10,462 nt of DNA from Beroe ovata (GCA_946803715.1 CAMPET010000113.1:71855-82316), one strand, 5' to 3'. Shown: positions 1 to 7,621, counted from the first letter of the stretch. Made by a program: numbers and translations. Notes: generated by a model not told the origin, from the letters alone.

Positions 1-33
<33 letters not shown>

Positions 34-57
34 TACACACACACACACTCACACACA
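1..57. repeat. (CA)n microsatellite at window start
   Basis: The window opens inside a CA dinucleotide array with a few interruptions (AAAC, CATA, CTCA). It runs straight into an alternating purine-pyrimidine stretch. The array reaches base 1, so its true length is unknown. Confidence 0.97.
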
Positions 58-60
58 GAC

Positions 61-72
61 GCACGCGCGTGC
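61..72. repeat. 12-bp GC-rich perfect palindrome
   Basis: GCACGCGCGTGC equals its own reverse complement and directly follows the CA array. It extends a run of alternating purines and pyrimidines, a composition known to favour Z-DNA. No function can be read from it. Confidence 0.6.
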
Positions 73-303
73 CATGATAGACAGGGGTTTTACAACTCAA
101 ATCGAGTGATAATGCTGTGATAATGATAGCTAGAATCCTTGCCTACTTTAGGAATTAACGTGTCAGTCCTTCGATTCGTGTCACTCCCGTCACATAGATA
201 ACTACCAGTGTATATAATATAGTTTACATGGTTCACACGATTGTATAAAACATGCTAGCTGATCTGAAAACCACACCCTGGAGTCCATGGTGATGACGGA
301 TGT

Positions 304-332
304 GTCATGATTGATGTGTCATCAATCATGAC
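304..332. repeat. Perfect inverted repeat, 13-bp arms, 3-nt loop
   Basis: The left arm GTCATGATTGATG (304-316) and right arm CATCAATCATGAC (320-332) are exact reverse complements separated by TGT. The first flanking pair outside (303/333) does not match, so the repeat stops there. It could extrude as a cruciform or be the target of a dimeric binding protein. No neighbouring gene indicates a role. Confidence 0.85.
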
Positions 333-475
333 TTGTGATGACCAGCTCGATTCCCTGTAATGTAAGTACCTATGTGAAATTCACATATCATTGACATTGT
401 GAATATTATACAAGCTACTTTCTTATCGCCCAGAATTATTCACCTATTTCATCATGTCACACCTCTGCGACCTTA

Positions 476-483
476 TGACGTCA
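476..483. promoter_or_regulatory. CRE-like palindrome TGACGTCA
   Basis: This is an exact match to the full cAMP-response-element palindrome bound by CREB/ATF bZIP factors in animals. A second exact copy is at 8708-8715. There is no adjacent promoter or gene start, so it is only a candidate site. Confidence 0.2.
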
Positions 484-531
484 TGACATAGGAATTGATG
501 CCTGATGGTGTACATGACAAGCGCATTGTTT

Positions 532-553
532 ACACAGACACACACACACACAC
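532..553. repeat. Short CA microsatellite
   Basis: A run of CA units with one CAGA interruption, too short to be more than a minor array. Confidence 0.85.
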
Positions 554-776
554 CCCTGTATTACACTAAACACCATTACACTGACAGAACATTCGTGAAT
601 GTATTTAACCGTGTTTTTATGAGAATCAGTAAACGACCGAGGGCCGCGGCGGAGGTTTTGAAAATCTAATTTCAGTATGAAAATGTTATACAGTATCATT
701 GGGAGCGCGAGGTCAAAGAGAAGAGAATCATTAGCTCAATTTTTGACGGATTTTCCCCATCCCTCACCCTTCCTCC

Positions 777-980
777 CACACACACATGCACACACACACA
801 GTACACACACAGTACACACACAGTACACACACTGTACTCATACACACACAGTACACACACACAGTACACACAAACACACAATACGCACAATACACATACA
901 CACAGTACACACAAACACACAATACGCACAATACACATACACACAGTACACACACACAGTACACACTCACTCACACACAC
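777..980. repeat. Compound CA minisatellite with a 41-bp higher-order unit
   Basis: About 200 bp of CA-rich DNA is punctuated by regularly recurring GTACACA steps. Inside it, 862-902 and 903-943 are two exact tandem copies of a 41-bp unit containing AATACGCACAATACACATAC. The array therefore grew by duplicating a longer block as well as by single CA slippage. It is open in several frames on both strands, giving His/Thr-rich or Cys/Val-rich translations that result only from the dinucleotide composition. I do not regard these as genes. Confidence 0.95.
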
Positions 981-1446
981 CGTTACACAAACAACACCTA
1001 AACACACCCATGCGTTCCTGCACAAACAAACTGTACTCTCCACTCAGTTTACATTTCACTGATATGAATACGTGAATCACTGCGAGATATCAACCTTAGA
1101 TCCAACATGAGTAGTTTAGTACTAAACATTCCAGCAAGAAACATTCCTCATGCTATATACCTACTTGCCTCCTTGATATGAGATATCATGTGATGTTAGC
1201 ATGGCGCGCGCGCATGTCTGCCACACACGTGTTATCATATCTCATTCCCTCGTACAAGGTGGCGGGCAATGAGTATCCGTCATTCAGAATGGTATGATCC
1301 AAACTACACCCCGTCACTGCAAGTACAGACACAGGTCGTGATACACACGGCGTGTAAAACTGTAAGACCCCAGTGTACAAAAACTCTGTGTACAGACACA
1401 CACAAATACTCCAATCAACACACATTCAATGTTGGGTGGTACTGAC
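981..1446. other. Unassigned DNA with a (GC)5 run
   Basis: No supported gene. The only distinctive element is a pure alternating GC run at 1204-1213. The remainder is mixed sequence with short CA patches (about 1395-1450) leading into the first duplicated block. A minus-strand open frame at 1186-1425 shows no recognisable domain and is probably chance. Confidence 0.5.
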
Positions 1447-1774
1447 ACACACTGGAATTCGGACTAAATGTGTGAAATGAGAAGTGTTGGATATACCAAA
1501 GTGTGAGGTGTGATTTTCCCAGTGTGATATAGAGGCTCGAACTCGGGAGTTTATATAGTTGGGTCGCAGGATATTTTGAGTAACACAGCCCCACCACCAC
1601 CACCAATAATTGTAAAAGTCACCGTCATTGAAATGATCTTGTTTGTTGTTGTCCTACAGACACGCCCACTCTTGATGAGGGTAACTCATTATAACTGTGA
1701 CCAGATTATCCAGATTATCCAGGGATACCAAGCATTTTCGATAAGAGGACGGCAATTGTATCTTAACCTATGTC
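1447..1774 (+). repeat. Duplicated block 1, copy A (left of the gap)
   Basis: This segment aligns in direct orientation with 1811-2122. Both copies share the start ACACACTGGAATTCGG, the middle CACAGCCCCACCACC and the end GCAATTGTATCTTA. Copy A has a tandem duplication of a 9-bp unit (ATTATCCAG), and a roughly 15-bp insertion near 1660-1675 that copy B lacks. Bases 1775-1809, at the contig tip, have no match in copy B. The pattern fits two alleles, or overlapping contig ends, on either side of the 'n' at 1810. Proline- or valine-rich open frames across it derive from the CCA run and are not convincing genes. Confidence 0.9.
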
Positions 1775-1809
1775 GGCAAGGGAGATTCAAACGCGTTTAT
1801 TTTAAATCG

Positions 1810-1810
1810 N
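1810..1810. other. Single-n contig join
   Basis: One ambiguous base separates the two copies of duplicated block 1. It marks an unresolved contig junction and is unlikely to be a biological base. Confidence 0.85.
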
Positions 1811-2122
1811 ACACACTGGAATTCGGACTAAATGTGTGAAATGAGAAGTGTGGGATATACCAAAGTGTGAGGTGTGATTTTCCCAGTGTGATATAGAGAC
1901 TCGAACGTTCACAACTCGTGAGCTTAGTTAGGTCGCAGGATATTTTTAGTAACACAGCCCCACCACCACCACCACCAATAATTGTGAAATTCACCGTCAT
2001 TGAAATGATCTAGTTGGTTGTTGTTCTACAGATGAGGGCAACTCATTATAACTGTGACCAGATTATCCAGGGATACCAAGCATTGTCGATAAGAGTACGG
2101 CAATTGTATCTTAGCCTATGTC
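1811..2122 (+). repeat. Duplicated block 1, copy B (right of the gap)
   Basis: This is the second copy of 1447-1774, beginning on the base after the 'n'. It differs by SNPs and small indels, such as the segment around 1903-1930. After the shared CCTATGTC the two copies diverge completely, so one haplotype carries different sequence to the right or the tip of copy A is misassembled. Confidence 0.9.
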
Positions 2123-2237
2123 ATGAGAGCCAGGCGTTCCCCACAGCTATAATAATAGCTACAAAGAGATCCTCGGAGCCTCGGTGTTCAATCAGTGCGG
2201 GACCTGGTTTTTACCACAAACCTCATACACGTGCTGG

Positions 2238-2288
2238 GGGATCCTCCCACCCCTCTCTGTTCATTTTGGGATCCCTCTCCTTGTTCAT
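2238..2288 (+). repeat. Imperfect direct repeat, two units
   Basis: GGGATCC followed by a pyrimidine-rich spacer and TGTTCAT occurs at 2238-2264. A shortened version follows at 2268-2288. This is a local tandem duplication with small deletions. Confidence 0.55.
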
Positions 2289-2599
2289 TCATGAACCCAC
2301 ATTCCCTCTGATCTCAGTTGACATGCATGTATGGAGAGGAGGGAGGTACCAAGCTGTTGATTAGGTTTGGTGAAACCTCTGAAATAGCTGCGGTATCATA
2401 ATTGGTTCAATTGTCAAATATGTTACAATCAGTGGTCAAGATCAGCAGTCTGGGGTGCCCAATTAGCTAAATATAGCTAAATGAGGGAGATATTTCGGGT
2501 TTCTGTAAATATCAACAGCAATTCTGTGAACGGAAAAAGAAGTGAGGTGCCTGATTGCCTGAAACTTGAAAGGATAATGAAAGGAAAAGGAAAGGGTGC

Positions 2600-2615
2600 A
2601 CTGGTTATAACCAGT
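2600..2615. repeat. 16-bp perfect palindrome
   Basis: ACTGGTTATAACCAGT is identical to its reverse complement with no spacer. It follows a purine-only-like tract (about 2570-2595). It could be a site for a symmetric dimer. It does not match the histone 3'-end stem-loop. Confidence 0.75.
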
Positions 2616-2701
2616 CCAATGATGTGAAAGTATCGAAGTAAGTAAGTGACGGAGGCGACTGATTGAGTGGGTTGCGAGTTCTTCGGGCCTACACCTTAGT
2701 T

Positions 2702-2718
2702 ATGTCTGTAACAGACAT
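2702..2718. repeat. Perfect palindrome, 8-bp arms, 1-nt spacer
   Basis: ATGTCTGT and ACAGACAT flank a single A. It lies about 90 bp from the 2600-2615 palindrome and about 70 bp from the 2790-2807 hairpin. Confidence 0.7.
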
Positions 2719-2789
2719 CCAGAATAGTTGTAGACATCGGGTTCTGCCGTGCATTATGAGAATTATAGAGGAGTATGGGAGTGAATAGA

Positions 2790-2807
2790 AGACGGGCTGC
2801 GCCGTCT
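2790..2807. repeat. GC-rich hairpin, 6-bp arms
   Basis: AGACGG and CCGTCT surround GGCTGCG-type loop sequence. It is not followed by a T run, and a bacterial-type terminator is not expected in this genome. Confidence 0.5.
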
Positions 2808-3100
2808 GTAACTAGGACATTGACTAGGATATACATACCACGTTTTAAAATATCCCGCCGTTTTAGTGACAGACATGGAACATTGTTAGCTTTGAGATAA
2901 TCGATACTTCTTTCCGTATAATATACTGGTCACTTCAATAGGAATGGATATTGAATAAGTTCAAAGAGAAAAGTTGTGTGTATTCAATATAAATGTCATA
3001 ATCACACATACTTTTTTAAAACATGTATGAAGTTTTCTTTGCTATAGTGTTTAACAAAAAAGCAAGGGTACCGTAGCGTCCCACGACATTTATTATGCTG

Positions 3101-3112
3101 TGGACATGTCCA
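3101..3112. repeat. 12-bp palindrome containing a p53-type half-site
   Basis: TGGACATGTCCA is a perfect palindrome. Its central decamer GGACATGTCC fits the RRRCWWGYYY half-site of p53-family proteins. I see no second half-site beside it, so this is a weak regulatory guess. Confidence 0.4.
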
Positions 3113-3636
3113 TGGTATCGACATAAGTAAGGATGATTTACAGCCCAATATTTGGGATATAAAGGACGTGAAAGTAAAAAACCGAAAAAGGGATTAATTC
3201 CATCTACCGATTACTATGTGGCTAGCTTAAAATAGCTGCAATATAGCATGCTTACCAACTACTCATCTACTTCGCTCGCATGAGCAAGAGCAGTATAATA
3301 GCACAACAATAATTGTGCATATTATGTGTTTCATGGGAAATTGGTGTGAGAAATTTCGCTAAAAGGAATTTTTCGTCATTTTTTAAACGGTATCATCACT
3401 TCTTTACAGATTCCGATCTGCGTGATTAGTGATAATGACATAATAATAAGACTTTAAATTTGTAACGTGCAAATATGTTCTGGTATGCTAACATAGCCAT
3501 CCCTTATTTGTTTACCCCCCTAAAGGAGTCCAAATTGTCTTTGCTTGGCAGTGCAGATGCCAAAGAGCGTCACAATTATTTGTCTGCCAGTATTATTGTT
3601 GACGGCTGATCATAAGCCTCTACCATTATATCTAGA

Positions 3637-3641
3637 TGTGC

Positions 3642-3690
<49 letters not shown>

Positions 3691-3720
3691 AGTGTNTGTG
3701 TGACGTGTGTGTGTGTGTGA
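3637..3720. repeat. (TG)n microsatellite interrupted by a single-n join at 3696
   Basis: TG repeats run from about 3645 to 3720. An irregular segment (TTTGAGTGT), an 'n' at 3696 and a GACG interruption lie within the array. The 'n' probably marks two contigs that both ended in the array, so the repeat length here is unreliable. Confidence 0.93.
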
Positions 3721-3762
3721 GGTATACCAATTTCAGAGTAAGCATGTGCTAAATACTGCTAG

Positions 3763-4504
3763 ATGATAAACATCAATGAATAAATCTGGCAGTTCTATCA
3801 ACTGCTCCTACTCACCAGCTACCATCTGGACTACTGACGTCTTACTAGTGACTACCTACAACAACAACCACACATTGAGATTTTGATTACCTATCAAGTT
3901 ATAAACCATTTCAATTGGTATACCAGCTGTTGATACACCGTCGTTACAGTTGCTCTACAGATCTATGAAGCACTCTAGCTGATTTAATTATTGGAGAGGG
4001 ATTGGCCTCCCCCACCATTAATGACCAAGCACTGGATACAGCAGTATATTAGCAGTTGTTCATCATAATACTTCTCTATTGTGTCATGTCCAGGGTGACA
4101 ACTGACAATTGTCTGAGGTAGACATACAATCTAGCATCAAGTTACTGCCACTATTCAATCAGGTTCCTCATATCATGACTCTATAGTGTTGTCATTGGGA
4201 TCTAGCTGGTCATTGGGATTGGGATGTTGAGTCGCATGCTACTTGTGTCATCATGATTAACTATAGCACATACACATACATACGCCCTGTATTAGAGGTA
4301 GGTATAGGCAAATTACCTAGTCCATGTCACTGGTTATCTTGCTTTAAGAATCAATCGTGCTTTCTCTCAGTATATTAGCTGTGAGAATCATCAAAGTTGA
4401 GCAATAATTACTGTATACTAACAATCTCTGATCCTATATCTGTTATACCCTATCTGTTATACCCGTGCAACACTGTAACGATTGAATGATTGATGAATAT
4501 ACCT
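3763..4504 (+). repeat. Duplicated block 2, copy A (left of the gap)
   Basis: This 742-bp segment aligns end to end in direct orientation with 4506-5214. It begins with ATGATA and ends with GATTGATGAATATACCT immediately before the 'n' at 4505. It differs from copy B by many SNPs and indels in its flanks, yet 4012-4179 is identical to 4761-4928. Near its right end it holds a perfect 14-bp tandem duplication (TATCTGTTATACCC at 4437-4450 and 4451-4464). Stop codons occur in all frames and I see no conserved reading frame. It is best read as one allele or contig end of a single genomic segment. Confidence 0.95.
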
Positions 4505-4505
4505 N
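4505..4505. other. Single-n contig join
   Basis: One ambiguous base sits exactly between the end of copy A and the start of copy B of block 2, which supports an unmerged overlap over a true tandem duplication. Confidence 0.9.
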
Positions 4506-5214
4506 ATGATAGATCAATGAATAAATCTGGCAGTTCTATCAACTGCTCCTACTAGCTACCATCTGGACTACTGACTTCTTGCTAGTGACTACCTACGACA
4601 ACAACCACACATTGATATTTTGATTACCTATAAAGTTATAAACCATTTCAATTGGTATTTTACCAGCTATTAATTAACCGTCGTTACAGTTGCTCTACTG
4701 ATCTATAATGCTAAATTTAATTCTCTAGCTGATTTAATCATTGGAGAGGGATGGGCCTCCCCACCATTAATGACCAAGCACTGGATACAGCAGTATATTA
4801 GCAGTTGTTCATCATAATACTTCTCTATTGTGTCATGTCCAGGGTGACAACTGACAATTGTCTGAGGTAGACATACAATCTAGCATCAAGTTACTGCCAC
4901 TATTCAATCAGGTTCCTCATATCATGACCCTATAGTGTTGTCATTGGGATTGGGTTGTTGAGTCGTGTGCTACTCGTGTCATCATGATTAACTATAGCAC
5001 ACACACATACATACGCCCTGTATTAGAGGTAGGTATAAGCAAATTACCTGGTCCATGTCACTGGTTATCTTGCTTTAAGAATCAATAATCATTTGCTGTG
5101 AAAATTATCATTCATCAATGTTGAGCAATGATTACTGGATGATAGCAATCTGTTATGCCCTATCTGTTATACACGTGTAACACTGTAACGATTGAATGAT
5201 TGATGAATATACCT
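4506..5214 (+). repeat. Duplicated block 2, copy B (right of the gap)
   Basis: This is the 709-bp counterpart of 3763-4504. It starts on the base after the 'n' and ends at the same GATTGATGAATATACCT, after which the sequence becomes unique. Relative to copy A it lacks an internal repeat of the TCATTGGGAT unit and has an AT-rich insertion near 4708-4722. The right part, around 5085-5160, is the most diverged. Confidence 0.95.
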
Positions 5215-5429
5215 CCTCCTCATTGATTTAAACTGAATATTAATCATGATTTAGTGCTGAGATTTGTAATAATATAAGCAAGCCCTCTAATCCGGAGAGA
5301 GCAATCAATCTGGATCAGGTGTTGATTGTTTTGACTCGGTCTAAGGCTTCCCCAGCCATACAAGTGCATGTCTTGGGGGTTGAACAGCTATTGATGTAAC
5401 CCTGCACAAGGGCTCTTTCTCCTGGAAAC

Positions 5430-5448
5430 ACAAGCAAGTAGTGCTTGT
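5430..5448. repeat. Hairpin, 7-bp arms, 5-nt loop
   Basis: ACAAGCA and TGCTTGT flank AGTAG. The surrounding 5290-5460 looks like the structured, moderately GC-rich tail of a dispersed element, but no second copy is present here to prove it. Confidence 0.5.
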
Positions 5449-5526
5449 AACACAAGTAACTATAGTGCTATGATCATGATGTTACCTACCCATATTCTGA
5501 AACAGAGTGTTGCACTATATCAGTAA

Positions 5527-5844
5527 CCTATCAGCTGGGTTATTAAGCTGTCACTTTGTACCACCAAGATTACAGATGCTGTAATGGTGATAGGGTGGGA
5601 TTATGCTAGACAAGCTTTTCTAGGGGGGCGGGGAATATCCAGTTTACGAGGAAATTATAGCAGCAGTTTTTTCCTCTACAAGGTTCTGAGCATGATATGT
5701 CCGGGGTGTAATTGTCGACAGCTGGCAGACAGATGTCGTGACTATAACGTCATTTGTCGACACATCTTTTTATCGGAATCAGCATACTATGGGGTACCTA
5801 TTTATATATTCGCTGGTGCTTGCCCTGAATGCTTGTGTGTGTGA
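5527..5844 (+). other. Uncharacterised cysteine-rich open frame
   Basis: This is the longest non-repetitive open frame in the window: 105 codons between stops, with the first ATG at 5584 giving 86 residues. I do not recognise the product. The visible oddity is its second half, which has a CPGCNC cluster, isolated cysteines, and a C-terminal CPECLC just before the stop. Paired CxxC motifs can bind zinc, but the spacing matches no family I know. No signal peptide is evident at the ATG and no strong splice site frames it. In AT-rich DNA of this length, roughly one such frame is expected by chance, so a spurious ORF is the leading explanation. Confidence 0.12.
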
Positions 5845-5949
5845 TAGAGAGAATTGTGCGAGATATAATTAAATTCAGTTGCCTATGAGAGAATACACAA
5901 CTTGTGAAAATTAAAATTCACACTTCGATCAGTTCGTTTACTAATTAAG

Positions 5950-5961
5950 GATCACGTGATC
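5950..5961. promoter_or_regulatory. Palindromic E-box GATCACGTGATC
   Basis: A perfect 12-bp palindrome centred on CACGTG (5953-5958), the canonical E-box bound by bHLH and bHLH-ZIP dimers. No gene start is recognised nearby, so its function is unproven. Confidence 0.2.
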
Positions 5962-6767
5962 ATATTATGTCGAACAATGTAAATTCTAATGATAATTCAC
6001 AGCACGTCATATCATTGAAATCGGCACTTTCTCATTTCTTACCGCGCGCGCGATTGACTCTGAAGTGTGCTTTGTGGAATTTGTGGCAGCGATTCCATGA
6101 ATAAGCCATGAAATGTGTGAGATAAATCCCATGAACTTCCTAATGTGTTGAAGAGATGCATGAGCTACACATTACACAATATAGTAGGTCTATATCCGGT
6201 TTTGCCGCATTCCACTGTGCAATAACGTTCCAACTACCTAGTCTTTATTGAGAAGTGCTCCATGATCAATAAGCAATGAAGGAACCATTGATGAAGTGAT
6301 GAATGAGTTCTGTGATGGGAGCGGTGGTGGAGGAGTACAACTCGAAAGTGTATATGATAAACATGCCACCTGGATGCACATTGTTTTTGACTGTTTTGCT
6401 GTCATCAGGTAGCCGACCCTCGAGCTCATCATGACAAGTTTGTCAGTTACTAGATTTATATTGAGCGGCAAATGCCAGGAGAGATGGAGTGTCAAGTGTT
6501 TAGGGGATCTACTTTATTCCAGAATGTCGTGGATGACCGTTTATGAAAACTAACGCAATGGTGTAAAAACAAGGTACTGATGGTTGATAGTAGTGAGATC
6601 ATAGTCCCTTTAGCGCCGGGTCACAATTTCTGAAAACGCTTCAGCGCCGATTTGTCCAGAAAGTTCTAGTCACCCTGGTGACCCTGGTAACTTTACTATA
6701 GTTTCTCACAGTGTATATCGCATGAATTAGTCACCCTCCTGTAATCATGGCTCGACCCTTCTACTGG

Positions 6768-6884
6768 AGTGAGAAAATTGTCATGAAAATAAACACCTCC
6801 AGAAACTTGTTATAAACTTTATATTCAGAATGCTTCTAGGCCGTTGCGCAGAAGTGAGAAGATTGTCTGCGAAAATAAACACCT
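6768..6884 (+). repeat. Two-unit direct repeat, 85-bp spacing
   Basis: AGTGAGAAAATTGTC followed by GAAAATAAACACCT occurs at 6768-6798. It recurs with a few changes at 6853-6884. The sequences after each unit share a TTATAAAC-like stretch, suggesting a decayed tandem repeat with a unit of about 85 bp. Confidence 0.7.
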
Positions 6885-6925
6885 ATTTAATAAACGAGAT
6901 TTATAACATAGCTCACAATATTAAC

Positions 6926-6966
6926 NCACACACACACACACACACTGGACATGAATCACACACACA
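6926..6966. repeat. Single-n join followed by a short CA array
   Basis: The 'n' at 6926 is followed directly by CA repeats (6927-6945), then by CTGGACATGAAT and another CACACACAC run. The preceding side (AATATTAAC) is not repetitive, so the unresolved bases probably belong to the array. Confidence 0.9.
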
Positions 6967-7229
6967 CTTGGATGATGGATAGGTACCTATTCTGTTGGGT
7001 TGCCGCAAGCGTTCTCAGTCAACCTGACCAGTGACTAGTGACCCCAGGACATACATTCAGATACCTGAATACCACCCCGAATCCCCATTGAATCACTGTA
7101 CGAGTATGTCAAACCGAAGCATCCTTCTAATCGTCTGACAATGTGGCAAAGTTCCGTGCTACCCTTGTTCTGTCCATGTACCAGACATGATGTCCCCCCT
7201 GTGTGACGGGTTCTTCACCTATCATCCCC

Positions 7230-7621
7230 TCATAAACTACCCTTCATTCCATGTAGTAAATTCTGTATAATGCTCTTGAGGGTGATCCGTGTTCTTCCTA
7301 TGATATCCTGTACTATGTAGCCCCCCGCGGTGATTGTTAATCCGTGATCCTGTTCTCTAGCCCCACTTTGCTCTACGATGGGCGTGAGACCGGGAGATAA
7401 TGCAGGGACTAAATAGTTTACAGCAGTTAGCGGAATAGCGTCCTGAGCATGTCAATCTTTTCTGTGGAATACGTCTGGCAATGCTCCAGGATTTGTCTCC
7501 CCCTTCGCAATATGCGTCCAAATGGATGTCCTTGTGGTTTTAGCCCACGGTCAACCACACGACGAGTATAGAAGCTTCGCAGAAGGAATGCTGTGGTTCT
7601 GCCACTCGCTACACAGACACA
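7230..7621 (-). pseudogene. Possible decayed coding relic in two frames
   Basis: Two overlapping minus-strand frames lie end to end. The first (7621 down to 7427, 64 codons, no ATG at its start) is basic and includes AFLLRSFYTRR and GRILRRGRQILEH. The second (7451 down to 7230, 73 codons) is in another frame and includes LTAVNYLVPALSP and GRTRITLKSIIQN. Read together they resemble one polypeptide broken by a frameshift near 7430-7450. The patch is more GC-rich than its surroundings (33 of 60 bases at 7321-7380). A basic N-terminus, a helical middle and a GR[P/T]-type motif before a would-be helix-turn-helix loosely recall integrase-core proteins of invertebrate transposons. That is inference from memory of the architecture, not a match. 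Chance ORFs or exons of an active gene remain possible. Confidence 0.2.

Larger units (their letters stand above)
73..776. other. Unassigned AT-rich DNA
   Basis: I see no credible coding region here. The stretch holds a 13-bp inverted repeat (304-332), a palindromic CRE-like octamer (476-483) and a short CA array (532-553), annotated separately. A small GC-rich island lies near 640-658. Open frames are short and lack recognisable residues. Confidence 0.6.
2123..3636. other. Unassigned DNA with several palindromes
   Basis: No gene is supported in this 1.5-kb stretch. An open frame enters from copy B and ends at 2364, but it has no recognisable motif. The distinctive features are an imperfect direct repeat at 2238-2288 and perfect or near-perfect palindromes at 2600-2615, 2702-2718, 2790-2807 and 3101-3112. 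A 20-bp motif at 2886-2905 recurs with a 4-base insertion at 9181-9204. From about 2820 onward the sequence is AT-rich with stop codons in every frame. Confidence 0.5.
5215..6767. other. Unassigned DNA
   Basis: No gene is firmly supported in this stretch. It contains a small hairpin (5430-5448), an uncharacterised cysteine-rich open frame (5527-5844), an E-box palindrome (5950-5961), a (CG)5 run (6043-6052) and a GTCACC/GGTGAC inverted repeat (6669-6682). A minus-strand open frame at 6238-6495 has no recognisable domain. Confidence 0.5.

Noticed and set aside
677-1075. 132-residue plus-strand ORF and long minus-strand ORFs across the CA array
   Set aside because: The His/Thr- and Cys/Val-rich translations come entirely from CA/TG repetition; several frames on both strands are open for the same reason.
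1576-1839. Proline-run ORF over the first duplicated block
   Set aside because: The proline run is a CCA repeat, the frame crosses the 'n', and the indels between the two copies break it.
2014-2364. 116-residue plus-strand ORF
   Set aside because: It starts inside duplicated block copy B, has no recognisable domain, and copy A does not preserve the frame.
2640-2700. tRNA-like or SINE-like head around GGGTTGCGAGTTCTTCGGG
   Set aside because: No proper A box or B box consensus and no cloverleaf could be drawn; no second copy in the window.
2790-2807. Intrinsic terminator
   Set aside because: There is no following T run, and the window is animal-like DNA where this signal is not expected.
4000-4135. 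Minus-strand open frame of about 50 codons over the identical 168-bp core
   Set aside because: A one-base indel at the core's edge changes its C-terminus between copies, and the length is within chance expectation.
3763-5214. Terminal repeats of an LTR-type element
   Set aside because: The two copies abut exactly at an assembly join with nothing between them, have no TG...CA ends, and no primer-binding site or polyprotein is present.
5290-5460. 3' tail of a dispersed element
   Set aside because: It has repeat-like texture and a hairpin, but no second copy, terminal repeat or poly(A) tail is visible here.
6238-6495. 85-residue minus-strand ORF
   Set aside because: The composition is unremarkable, the proline run comes from a simple GGT/GGA tract, and there is no domain or splice support.
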